64,000 bases of DNA from Prototheca cutis (Eukaryota > Chlorophyta > Trebouxiophyceae > Chlorellales > Chlorellaceae): positions 41,479 to 105,478 of the forward strand of contig BCIH01000019.1 of NCBI GenBank assembly GCA_002897115.2, read 5' to 3'. The notes beneath the pieces are model-generated. The model saw only the letters and a list, made by a program, of their open reading frames with translations, made no database searches and was not told the origin of the DNA. A program made the translations under genes and the position numbers. Of the stretch, positions 35,488 to 46,991 are shown in pieces; positions within the stretch are counted from its first letter, which is position 1; the number at the start of each line of letters is the position of its first letter.

Positions 35488-38400
35488 CCCCAAAATTCTA
35501 CTCACCGTCAGCATCTGCTCCCAGTAGAGCCGGATGAAGTTTTCATCAAGGTCGGCGGGCGCAATGCCTTGCTCCCGCCGCGCCGCCTCCCGCTTCTGCA
35601 GCAGCCGCGCAAGATCAATTTCACCGCACTCGAGCACCATGTAGATGATGCCCTCCGCACGGTGCACCTGGTTTTTGTTTATTTCGGGGTGGAACGGAGG
35701 AATGGATCGTGACCGTGTCGTTGGTGCACAGAGCCGTCCAGAATGACATCCCTGCCCAAACCGGCATTGGCACCCCCCCCCTAAACCGGCCCCCGAACCC
35801 AATCACACACCCCCAAACCCTAATGACCTCAGCATCGATGAGCTGGATGATGTTGGATTTGCCGCGGAGCGACGTGAGGAGGGAAATTTCGTCCATAAAC
35901 CCCGAAGCCGCCTCGGCATCGCGGCCGGCCAGGCGGATGCGCTTGAGCGCAAAGATCTTGCGGTTGGGGGCCATGACCTTGTACACCTTGGAGCTCCCGC
36001 CACGGCCCACACACTCCAGCTTGGTGTAAGTAATGCCACGGACCGTCACAGAGTTTTCGTCCTCCACCACACGCCGATTTGTTGTTGCTGGTGCGGCGGC
36101 TGGGCGGGGGCCCGCAGCAGTGGCGGCGGCAGACCTGCACGTGCGTGGGACACGAGTGCATATATTCGCCCTCTGGATACAAAGATGCATCCGCTTGCAT
36201 CATGCAATTACAGACGAGCACAGGCGCAAACAGTTCACGGCATGCTCGACCAATGACCTATTCACCCGGGCCAAGAACATTCTTCCCACACCTCGACGAC
36301 GACGACGACGGCACCCGGGCTGGCGGCGGACCCATCGTCTGGGGCCTCGGCACCGGCGCATCTGTGCCACCGGCGACAGGATTGCTTGTCCCGAGAGCCT
36401 TGGGTAACGTGGCGACCGGAGCAGGTGCTGTTCTCTCCTTGGTCGAGGCCATGTTTGATGCCGCTGCAGTCGGTTGTCGACTCCTGCTTGGTACAGGCAC
36501 TGCAGGGTACTGCTGCCTGGGAGTGGCAGATTCCGAGCCGACACCAGCGTGCGACTGGGCTCGCCGAGCAACCACCTCGCCGTCTCCTGAAGCGGCGAGG
36601 TCTGGTCGGGGGGCGGGGCGCCTGGAGGAGGGCAGCGGCGCCGTGGCATCGCCATCCGATGACTGGCCCGCACCATCAGCACCACCACTTTCCAGCATAA
36701 CTTTATGGGCACGGGCCGGGGCCAGGCTCTGGCGACCGCCCTTGATTCGCTGCGCAAGCTTGCTGAGCAGGACAGGTGCGGTTTCTTCCTCGCTCTCGCC
36801 GTCGCTGCCAGCGGGGGTTTCCAGCACCAGCTGCGCCCCCGGTCTTGGGGGTAGCGTCTGCCGCTCAGAGCACGCAGGTTCCATTGCCGGGCCAGCATTC
36901 CCACTGGGAAAGCCGCCAGCGTGACCAGATGATGATGGACAGCGGACCGGCGCAGCATGATCACCCACGGCATCCCCACCAAGCTCGGGGCTCCTGCGAC
37001 GCTGGGCGGCGCCGCCGCTGCCGCGCAAGGGCGATCCCAGACTCTTGCGCTTGCGGCTCGCGTCCTGGTCATCCTCCTCTTCTGTGGCTTGATGGCTTGT
37101 AGCAAAGGAAGCACGACTGGGTTGAGAGTCGTCGTCCAATCGCTGTCGTTCTTCATCTACAGCGCCAGAGGAGAGCCGGGCTCCGCCAGNACGACGACCG
37201 TTCTCCAGCAATGGTGCCGCCGCAGGCAGCTCACTGGACGGCACGTCAGTCTCCGAACCNGCGCCNCCGCTNGGTGCCAGAACCCGCAGCGACTTTCCAA
37301 GCACGCCCAGGCGCTTGGGAAGCGCACGCATGCCGCGGCCGCCCGACAGGCTTGTGCCGGGCGCCGCACTGGAGGGTCCCGCTGTGGTGGCATTGTATCG
37401 GCCACCGCCGCCATCTGTGGCAGCAGGCGTGGGTCCGATTGCAATCCCTGGCGACGCCTTTTGGGGGCTGCTGTGCACTCGGGGTGCGGGAACCATCAGT
37501 TCATCTGACGCCGACGACGACAGAATGGGTTCGGGTGCCCGCCACGATGACCCTGCCCCTGGGCCGCCCAAAGAAGAGGGCTGGCCTAGGGCGGCAGTGG
37601 GTGTCGTGGAACGGGGCACCGACAATGGTGTCATGCGCCNAGCAGCAGGCCGGCGGATGACGATGGTCTCCTCGCCACTGCCATTGCCGCCACCACCAGC
37701 AGCCTGCAACAGCGCAGAGCCGCTGCCCAGGCNGCTGGTGCCCATGCAAATGGTGGCTTCCTCGGAGCCTCGGGATGAAGCGGAAGAAACGCTGTGCATT
37801 GTTGATGGTCCAGGGTGCAGTTGCTGCTGCGCTGAAGGCTGGTGATGATGTGAAGCCAGTGCGAAATCCCCAGTGCCAGAAGTTGCAGAAACTCCCCTGG
37901 AACCGCCAGCTACAGCCGTTGCAGAGGGGAGTGGAAGGTCTGCCATCTTGCTTCGTGTTGTCGACCCAATGACAGAGAGAGGCGCTGCAGAAGCTCCTCC
38001 TCCTGGGCCTGGGGTGGTCAGTGACCGCCCAGGCAGCTCCCCGCCCCCGATCACATGCAGCGTATCCTGTAGAAATCATGCTGTTGCTATTGCTGATTGT
38101 GTCCGTGCATGTACAGCGCAGCAATATGACACAACAAATCAGAGAAACGCACCAGGGTCAAGGTGGCACTCGGCCGAACGGGGCGCTCGGCATCGACTCC
38201 AGGCGTGACCAGGCTCGCTAGGGAGTTCACCTGTGCGGCAATGGGCGCCGTCACATGCCCCAAGACCGTGAACGCAGGCTGCCGGCACAGGGGTACCGGC
38301 GTCCAAGTCCCCGCGCCCATCTCCGCTCGTGCGGCCTCCAGCAGCGTGGCCGGTTGCGCCCGCTCCCGCAGACCCTTGTCGAGGACTGCAATTGCTCTTT

Positions 38401-39081
38401 GAGCATCACCGCTCTGCAGTTCCAGTGCCGCCCACTCATAAAAGAGCAGGGCACTGGGGTCGCCGGCAGACTGTCGGTGAAGGGCCTTGAGAACATCCTT
38501 GGCATCCTGCCGATCCTGCTGCCTGCAGTGACAGTTGCGCATTTTTGGTTAGACCGGGGGGGTGATGAGTTAGGCAGTTCTCCTGGGAAATCACAAGCGA
38601 GACAGAGTGCTGGCGGAGATTGATTGCTTGATTGATCGCAGAGGGGATACTCGGCATCAAACCCTACCATTGGTGGCGGACATGGGCCAGCCACAGGCGG
38701 ACATACGCATCGCTGCCCTGGTTGCCCTGTCGAGGCACTGCGCGTGTGGCCAGGGAGTAGAGTCGGGCCATCTCCACGGGGCCCAGGGAGCCCGAGGCCT
38801 CCAGGCCGGCTGCCAGATCCCACCAGGCTGCCGCGCTGGTGGGGTGGGCCTCCATGCCATGGGCAAGCTCCAAAGACTTGGGCCCTGTCCCGCTCTTCAA
38901 CAGAGTTCGCAGAGCATCCAGGTCCTGTGAATAGAAAGGGGTCCGGGGGGGGGGAATGTTGGGCGATGGGCTCGAGCAGCCCCATAGCTCAGGAACCACA
39001 CCTGCACACCACCTCCATCTCTCGGACCTTGCTCGGCCCATGCGAGCCAGCAACGGATGTCGTCGTCGCCTCTTCAATCAT
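33726..39081 (-). CDS. MPS1: MPS1/TTK spindle-checkpoint kinase with N-terminal TPR
   Basis: Eight exons: 39081-39013, 38924-38668, 38522-38231, 38066-36292, 36134-35828, 35667-35506, 35137-34910, 34754-33726. They give about 1372 aa. Exons 2-3 hold the TPR block ([40 protein letters not shown]). Exon 4 is about 590 aa of disordered Ser/Pro/Gly. The kinase domain is TTK type: [136 protein letters not shown] tail of about 250 aa follows. MPS1 phosphorylates kinetochore proteins to start the spindle checkpoint. Exon 1 may end at 39028 instead of 39013 (both in phase). N at 35061 falls just before the DFG. Intron 6 contains a 100-N gap. Confidence 0.92.
35285..35486. repeat. (CA)n with 100-N gap in MPS1 intron 6
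   Basis: CA repeat at 35285-35295, exactly 100 N at 35296-35395, then CA to 35486. The gap lies between exons 6 and 7, so the kinase domain itself is not interrupted. Confidence 0.95.
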
Positions 39082-39544
39082 ACTGTGTGTCGTTGTGTTC
39101 ATATATCCCGCCTAATGCGATGAATGAGCCGTTGGAATAGGACCCGGGTCGGGACCTTCCATTCTTTCCGGGAGCTTCAAAGGGCTCGCGCGGACGCCCT
39201 CCTCCGCATTGGGGCTCCCATTCGAATGCCTATACAAGCCCTGAAATGATCGTAATCTATAGTATACACTAAATTGACGCTTCCATCGCGTGCAGCCCCT
39301 GTTTGCGTCCTTGTCACTGCTGGACAGGGCCGGACAGCTATGATTTTGAGGAGCCTGAAAACTTTTGCCTCGCGCCCCCAGCCCCTCCGCCTGGGTGCCC
39401 TGGTGTCGGGAGACCAGAGAGATGTCTCTGCCCACCCTTGCAGGACAAAAACAGGTTCATACTCGCCATTCCGTATATTCAGAGTGATTAGTCTGGTTTA
39501 CATTGGTAGGAGGAGCTATCCATGGCTTAGATGACAGAAACGTC
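39082..39544. promoter_or_regulatory. Divergent promoter region MPS1 / NEPRO
   Basis: This is 463 bp between opposed ATGs. No core motif could be assigned. Confidence 0.4.
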
Positions 39545-41784
39545 ATGGTGCAACTGGAGACGCTGCACTGCATTGTTACCTCGGACTGGGCACGGCATTC
39601 ACCAGCGGTCTCGGGCCTGCCCTATGACAAGGCGAGTTCTGAATGAGATTGCATGGCTCATGACTTGCCATTAATGCGAGCCTGCCGTTATTTTGGGATG
39701 CTAATGGGGTTGGAAGAAGGCCTGAATATGGCCCTGCCCACAGCCCAGATGACCCTCTGAATGGGCTCGCCTTCATGTGCTACACAGGCCGAACCCCTGG
39801 TCCCCGGGGACCTGCGCGCCGAGCACGAGCTGCTGAACAGGATTCTGTACAAGAACAAAAACCAGCACCGCCGTGCCAAGTATTTCAAGCAGCTTCAGGG
39901 CGTGGCCAGGGAACTGGATGCGCTGGCTCGGCTCCAGCTGGACGGCACACTGTGTGTGCTGAGCGATGCCCTGGCAACTGGCCTGGACTCCTTCGTGCTG
40001 CCCGTGGTCAGCCTGCACGTGACCATGGGGTAAGCAGAGCAGTTCTCTGCGGGATGCTCATTCCGGGAAGTGGCTCTGTCCTGCGAGTGTTGGGAGCCCT
40101 GTCTCGACGGTATGGGAGGGCCACCCTTGACACCGGCCCACTCCCTCTTTCTAACGCGATCTTCTCCATGTGAAAATAGGCATGAGCAACGTCAGCTGCC
40201 CAGCTACCAGGCAGCTTCCTCTGCACTGCGCCGACTTTTGTCGGCGGCCCGGCTGGTGCCCAAGCTCGCAAAGTCCATCCAAGCCACGGCCCGCCAGCTT
40301 AGCGCCCAGCTGGCGCACGGCTTCTTCGTGCCCTTTTGCACGTCCTGCCTGGCCGCCCTGTCCCGCATCTGGGTACGTCGTGTGGCTGGAAGATCTTCCG
40401 GCCATGCACCGTGGGGGGCTGCAGATGGAAGTTGGTTATCAATTTGCCAGGGAACTCCATGCATGGAACGCTGCGGGGGGGGGGGGGGGGGGGGGGGGGG
40501 TTGAGGCGGTAGCCTTCATCCCACCAGTTCCCTGGATGTTGCCACCCCTATTCTCAGGTGCTAAGCTGTCAGCTGGAGCTGCGGTTGCCAGCCGTGTACG
40601 AGGGCTTGGCAAGCTTGACCCCCGCGCTGCCCGTAAACTTGGAAACCGCCGGGTACAGCGCCGTGGGCGAGAGCGCAGCTCCTTTACCTGCCGCTCTGGT
40701 CCTGGACTGGCAGCAGCGGGGCCTGCCCGAGCTGCACGAGACGGCGTTTGAACCCGGCGACGACCTTGCCGCAGCTGCACGACGAGCTACCAACCGCTGG
40801 CTGCTGCAGCCCGTGCCGGCTTCGGCCGCCGACCCCGTGGCAGGCCGGCAGTTTTTGTCCGTCGTCGAAGAACAAGGCGGCGGCGGCGGCGGTGGTGGGC
40901 CGGGCGAGGTGGCGCCGCTCGTGTCACCAGCAGCCGGGGCACCAGCGCTGTTTGCGTCAGCGCTCGATGCTGCCGAGGACCTGGGTCTGCCGCTGGCCCG
41001 TTCTGCTTCTTTGGAAGGATCATTGCCGGTAGTAGCCGACACGCCCATGGTCCCGCTGATCCCACGCAAGCTCCCGAGCCTGCGTGCGCCGATCGGAGCA
41101 GGAGGTGCAAAGGAGCCGCTTTGCGGAGATGCGGCGGCAGCTCGGTCAACAGCAGGTGGCAACCTGCCGCTGCCCTCGACCAACGGGCCTCCAAAGGCAA
41201 CTGGGACGGTCCAGCTACAGCGGAAGGTCAGCACGGACATGGCACTCACTCCACCGGCCGACACAACAGCAGGACCCAGACCGGCGTTCCTGGTCGTTCC
41301 CGCCAAGAGAAAACAGGGACTGTTGGCAGAAGCGAGTAGTGCAGGTCCTCCTCGGGTCCTGCCGACTGTGTCGAGCACTGCAGGTCCTCCTCGGGTCGTG
41401 GCCCCCACCGAGGTGGCCACTCAACAACGGGATGGAGGGCAAAATACCTCCCAGTCCCAGCAAGCACTGCCGTGCTTGGAAGCAACTCCCCGGCCCACCA
41501 GCAGCAAAGCACAGGAGCTGCAGGTGACAGCAGAGCAGGAGGCGGCAGGAGCGGCAGCATCGTTGCCGCCTGGGGCCTCTACACCAAAACAACCATCGCC
41601 GGCGCCGATGCTGCTGGATATGGCGACGGCTGGGAAGAAAAAGAGAAAAAAAGAGGCAGCCAAGTCCGCCAAGCCCCCGCCAACACAGGCGAGCAGGACC
41701 TGGGAACAGTGGCTGGAACCCATGCCCAGCCAAACTCCAGCTGCATCATTGCCCAAACCCACAAAGCGTGGCAAACGCACATAG
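39545..41784 (+). CDS. NEPRO: NEPRO-like nucleolar protein
   Basis: Four exons, 39545-39631, 39788-40029, 40180-40372, 40558-41784, give 582 aa. Key blocks match nucleolus and neural progenitor protein: AEHELLNRILYKNKNQHRRA and KYFKQLQGVARELDALARLQ (NEPRO helix pair), LRRLLSAARLVPKLAKSIQA, then FFVPFCTSCLAALSRIWVLS. The C-terminal half is a disordered Ala/Pro/Thr region ending in basic patches (KKKRKKEAAKSAK, PTKRGKRT) suited to nucleolar retention. NEPRO supports rRNA processing and has been linked to RNase MRP. Intron 1 is read as GC-AG (AAG/GCGAGT at 39632), which joins GLPYDK to AEPLVPG. Intron 3 has a 26-nt G run (40475-40500). The first exon's Met at 39545 gives a short N-terminus as in homologues. 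Confidence 0.82.
40475..40500. repeat. Poly-G run of 26 nt in NEPRO intron 3
   Basis: Twenty-six consecutive G on the coding strand, about 55 nt upstream of the acceptor at 40556-40557. Confidence 0.9.
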
Positions 41785-43255
41785 GTTTCTGCATGCTGGG
41801 CCAATAATCCCCGTACATTGTTCTTCTTAAAGTGTTACAATCACAGGAGGTTCTCGGCGCGGGGAAGCCCTGAGGGCCAGCCCCTGGCCTCCCACTTGTG
41901 CAGGCACATGCAACGTGCAAAAGAACTGCGTGTCGAGAGTTGTATCCAACTCGGAGGCACGCGTGCACAGTGTGGGCACAATGTTGTCAGGTGGAACAAT
42001 GTGAGCAATCAGGGAAACAGGGACATCCAGTCACGTGCAGCTCAAACAGGGGCACAAGACGCGGGCCCGGACACAATGCCAAGGTTTGAATCAAACGGTT
42101 TATGCACAAGTTCTGGCCCCTATTCCAGAGGTGGGGTCCTTAACCAGCTGAGAGAAGCTGCCATGATGTCAGAGACTTGGGCGCTGTCCCAGCTGCGACA
42201 AGCGTCTGGGGCCATCGGAGGGGGGCCAAGCTGCCCGACCCTTCGGGGACTGGCGGGTTCTTTGGGCGATGGGACCCTCGTCGGGGTAGACGGACCGATG
42301 GCAACTTCGCTTTGTGCACGCTGCGAAAGTTCGTCTTTTTTGGATGTCCATTCGGGGGCGTGCCTTGATCCGCACATCTGCATCAGGAGGTGCGGTTTTT
42401 CAAGGGCTGGTTGACTACTGGGGGGTTCCCTGTCCACCGCCCGCAGTACTACAAGGCGCCAAGACTCTCCTCTCCAACACAGCGGCAATGTAACTCAACC
42501 GCGAAGATCATTGCAATGAACGCAGCTCTCCTTTGGTGCAATAGATCAGGCGCACNATCCCGGACCTTGCCCGCTGCGATTTCGGCTTGTCCAGACGCTG
42601 GCTTCGCCTGACTTCCACACGTGCGCGCAAGGGCGAAGCTGCTCGGAATCTATCAATAAAAAACTGCGCGCGACAGTATTAGGGAGTTTTGTACTAGTGC
42701 AGGATAGGAACTAAACCAAGCAATTTTCACGGGAGCTTTGAAAGCGTTCTGATGCCCTAATTGGCCAAAAGCCGATCCCGTGAACTCTGGCAGCCCACCC
42801 CAGTAGTATCATAATCCCACGTGCGCGTTGAGTGAATTTCGCTGACACGAATGTTACCCTCATCAAAAATACCGTTCGCGTCGAATGCATGGGCCAATTG
42901 AAATCATTTCCGGCATATAACGTCAATTGCCATGTATCCATGGCTCTCGCTTTGGAACCGGTGCATGTGGGGTACAACAGGGCCACACCGGTGCCCCCAG
43001 CCCACAAAACGGAAAGTCGAGCACATTTCATTGATTTAGGCAAATTATTTATCATGCATGATGCCGATGCTAACCTGGCAAGGAAAGTTGGTGTGGCCGG
43101 TGTCGAGCTTTCACGGATGATGAACTCCCCCCGTCGTCGGACCAGCTCATGCCGACCGGACGATGAACGCCGTCGTCACTTCAGCAACAGACACAGAGAG
43201 AATTCGCTGCTTGCATGGTGGAACTTTTTCATTGCATTGAACTATTGAGTTCGTC
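41785..43255. other. Large intergenic region NEPRO / WDR55
   Basis: This is 1.47 kb without a gene I can support. An open frame of 198 codons (41818-42414, +) and one on the other strand (42120-42488) overlap, show no family motif and no splice-supported extension. The right part (42650-43100) is distinctly richer in A and T than the rest of the window. N at 42556. Confidence 0.5.
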
Positions 43256-45476
43256 ATGGCGAGCCCTGCAGCACACACAATAGAATGCAGTGTAGAGGTC
43301 CTGGTGAGTGCGTCTCTCGAGCAGCAAGGAAGGATGGTACCCCGCATGCATGCGTGCGCGCGGGATGACATGCTGCGCGGAGCACTGTGTATGTAACGGT
43401 TGAAATGTTGACGCGGGTTTCCGGGTCCTTGCGCCCGTAGGATGTGGCCATGCACGCCGCCCGGCCACTAGTGGCCTCCGCCCTGGTGGACGGCTCCCTG
43501 CGCCTGGATCCCTTCTCCGCCGAGGGTCTGAGCGCCGGTCACAGGGTCAAGGTGTTTGATGAGGCCTCGTGCCGCGCCCTGGCCTTTGCCGGCAGCGAGG
43601 CAGGAACGGATGTCGTCCTGGTGGGCTCCTCCACGGGCGAGCTGGCGATCGTGGACGTATGCACCGGGCAAGTCCAGCAGCGTCTCCCTGGAGCCCACGA
43701 AGAAGCTGCGACCTGCAGCAGGTCTCTGGATGGAAGTCTCATGGCCTGCGGTGCGTGCGTGCGAGGGGTTTTTGACCAAGGGCCTGTTTGCCGCGGGGAA
43801 GGGGTGCGGTTGCTTTGGCGGTGGGTCCTAGCGGTGGTAGAGGAGAGGAGAGGGTGATGCAGTGCCAGGCAGGGAAGGAGAGCTGCACAACCACTGCACT
43901 GCAGACAGCCGCTATGGATGACGGCCTCTCTGAAGCCCCGACTCCATCCCCCTTTCCTCAGGCGACGAGTCCGGCGGTGTCAAGGTGTGGGACCTGCGCA
44001 GCTGCCAGTCCCCAGTGCAGTCCTGGCAGCCGCACTCGGATTACGTGTCCTCGCTGACCTGGCACGCCCCACACCGGGCAATCCTGTCCGTCAGCGGTGA
44101 CGGAACACTGGCTGTCATGGATCCCCGAGCGAAAAAAGTGCGGAAGGAAGGAAGAAGGGAAGGAATTTGCGTCGACCTCTCCCAGCCAATGCCTGGATTC
44201 TGTTTGTCAACTCACTACTAATGCTCCCAACCCCAAGCACAAGCGCAGGTCAAGCACCGCAGTGATGAAGAGGGTGTGGATGATGAGTTGCTGTCCATAG
44301 CAGTTCTCAAGGGTGGTAGAAAGGTACGACTTGGGGACTGGCATGTGACCTTGGGCCGACGTGTCGGGGCGTGGATGTTCGCTCTTTTGCTCCTGTTCTG
44401 CTGGCACTTCCCTGTTTCTGTTCGTCACGCCGTGCACTGCATCCGCTGCGCACAATGTATGAACCCACCCACTCTGTCCACAAAAAAACTGCCAGGTGGT
44501 ATGCGGTACGACAACGGGGGTGCTCAATGTGTGGAGTTGGGGCAGGTGGAATGACTGCAGCGACCGGTTCCCTGGTGAGTGGAAGTGAAGGGTTGTTTGC
44601 GTGCCGCCGTTGACAGGGCGGTTCCCCGCAGAAGGCTGGGCTTCTGGCCTCCGGACGGGAGCCGGCTGTGAGCTGGGGACATACTGCTGTGAGACAAATG
44701 CAGGCTGCAGGCTGCTGCATCACCTTCACACTCACCCTCCCAGAGAACACACACACACACGCACATGCCAGGTCACCCCGAGTCGGTCGAAGCTGTGGTG
44801 AAACTGGATGAGGATACCATTGCCACGGGTTCCAGCGATGGCATGATCCGCGTACTGACTATCCAACCCAACAAGCTGCTGGGCGTGCTCGGCGAGCATG
44901 CAGGTCCATTGCTTGGGTGTTTTTTACTTGCTTCGTCCTGTGGATATTGAGCTTGACGCATGCCGAGGGTGACGGCTACGACTCCCGGAGCTCCCTGCCC
45001 CTAAACATGCAGACTTCCCCATTGAGCGGTTGGCATTGAGCTTTGATGGACAGACGCTGGCCAGCGCCTCCCACGACCAGACGGTCCGGTTGTGGGACCT
45101 TGGGGGTGGTGACGATGAAGGCGATGCAGGCGACGAGGATGAACGGCAGCAGGAGGGGGTGACCGAGATCCCGACGCACTCTAGCACAGCATCCTCTGAT
45201 GACGGCTCCGACGAAGTAGAGTTGGATGACGCCGGTTCTGCGCCCGAGTCTGATGAGGATGAAGATGGCGGCGGCGATGACGACAAGGCCGAGGGCCCTG
45301 CCAGCACAAAGGCTGTGGAGAGCGGCGATGAGGACAGTGACTCATCGGATGACTCATCAGATGATGACGACCGTCGGCGGAAGCAGAGGGGCCGGGGCAA
45401 GGGTGCTCACCGGATTCCTACAAAGACTGCCCACAAGCGTTCGGCAAATGCCTCGTTCTTTGCCGACTTGTTGTGA
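43256..45476 (+). CDS. WDR55: WDR55 / Jip5 WD-repeat protein
   Basis: Seven exons: 43256-43303, 43441-43750, 43962-44137, 44249-44323, 44496-44574, 44772-44903, 45013-45476. All are in phase and give 427 aa. The order follows WDR55: DVAMHAARPLVASALVDGSL, VKVFDEASCRALAFAGSEAG, GELAIVDVCTGQVQQRLPGA, GDESGGVKVWDLRSC, AILSVSGDGTLAVMDPRAKK, VCGTTTGVLNVWSWGRWNDC, HPESVEAVVKLDEDTIATGS, then LALSFDGQTLASASHDQTVR. A single propeller is followed by an Asp/Glu/Ser-rich acidic tail and a basic RRRKQRGRGKG with the family ending ANASFFADLL. WDR55 is nucleolar, acting in rRNA processing, and in plants it is a DDB1-binding CUL4 substrate receptor. The small exons 1 and 4 (48 and 75 nt) would be missed by ORF calling. 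The 3' end is only 91 bp from that of the convergent HRQ1 gene. Confidence 0.93.
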
Positions 45477-45567
45477 TATCAAATTTGGTGTTGCAGCACG
45501 TGTGCTTTGACCCATCACAAATGAAATAATGACAATGCTGCATTCAAACACAGCTAGACCAATACTG

Positions 45568-46930
45568 TCATGTGACCCCAGAGCTGCTGCCAGATTGCCG
45601 CTCCCTCAGACATGCAATGGTCTCCCTCAGCACCACAATGGCTGCAGGCTTGCTCAGCACTGCACATAACGGGTGGGTTTGTTGGGGGAAGCTTGGCGGG
45701 GCAAGCACTGTGATCACAGAAGATCTTCTCCAGAAAACTCCCCAGCAACATCCCGCGCGCCACAATGATACACACCCTGCCCCAGTTCTCGCTTCGCTCA
45801 CCGGCGTTGTATTCGGCGCACTCGGTGTGCTGAATGCAGCCTGGGCAGCCCTGCTCGTAAGCGCAAGGGCAGTCCTGCACCAGGGCCAAGGCCCTCTCCA
45901 GCACCTGCCCAAACACCGGTACCGCCTGCATTTGGGCTCGTTGGGCGGGAGGTGAGGTGAGGTGGGGGGAGAGGGGTTGTTTTCTCGGAGGCGTCAGATT
46001 CAGGAGCAGCGCCCATGTAGACCCGACAATGGCAAGGCCAAAGGCCGAGCAACCCTGGCACTCACACCAGAGGATGCAGTGAGGCAGATGGCGCGATGAC
46101 GCCATCCACCGCACTCCCACAACCACCCACTCTTTCTTCTTACCGATGCGGCCAGGCCAATGCCGCCTGGGTGCTTGTCATAGATCAGGAGCCGTTCGGG
46201 CTTGTACCTTGTGTCATATGGGCTGTCACACTCTGCAAGCAGGTGTTTGGGTGTGAGGGGGGGATACCTGGGCAGGGAGTCTCGATGGGTGGCGGCAAGA
46301 AAAGGGGCTGGCCAGCCCCATCCTGGAGCAACAAACGCAGCACGCTGCCAGCCGTGCACCTGTCAAGCCCGTGAAACAGGCTGCACTCACCGGCGCCGAT
46401 GTCGTTGGCATTGCACAGGAGAAACAGTGGCAAGACATTGAGGATGGCATGCGAAGCGCCGTGCACGCCTTCTCTAAAGCCTAGCCCTGCAGCAGGTGGT
46501 GGTTGGATGACCGGAGGAACGGGTGCTGGTTGGCGGCGCTCCCATAGCATCCATTCAGGTCCTCTTTCAGGGGACAGTGGGAACGGAACAGGTGTACTCT
46601 GCTATCTCAGCTCGAAATGCGGGCCAAGCAACCTGCCAAATGGCTTCAGCATGTTCCATCTTCAGTCCACTCCGTGATCATTTTGGCCTGTGCTGCTGCC
46701 AAGGTCCAAAGCGCTCAACCCCCTCTTTCTCAAAGAGAAACCACACCTCTACTTGCCTGCGCGCAGAATCTCCAGCCGGACGTGGACTGGCAACCGGATG
46801 TAGGTGGCTTCGGTGGAAAACTGGACGTCCGGCAGAAACAGGTCGACGCTGTCAAATGCTGCAGCAGGAAAGATGGGATTGAACTGCTATGTAATGCGTG
46901 TGCCCGAGGAACACCTTTCCAACGTTCCAG

Positions 46931-46991
<61 letters not shown>

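Noticed and set aside
40569..41420. Minus-strand frame of 283 codons
   Set aside because: It is antisense to the large NEPRO exon; only the plus strand is collinear with the NEPRO family.
41818..42414. Plus-strand frame of 198 codons with several Cys near its end
   Set aside because: It overlaps another open frame on the opposite strand and has no recognisable domain or splice context; left unannotated.
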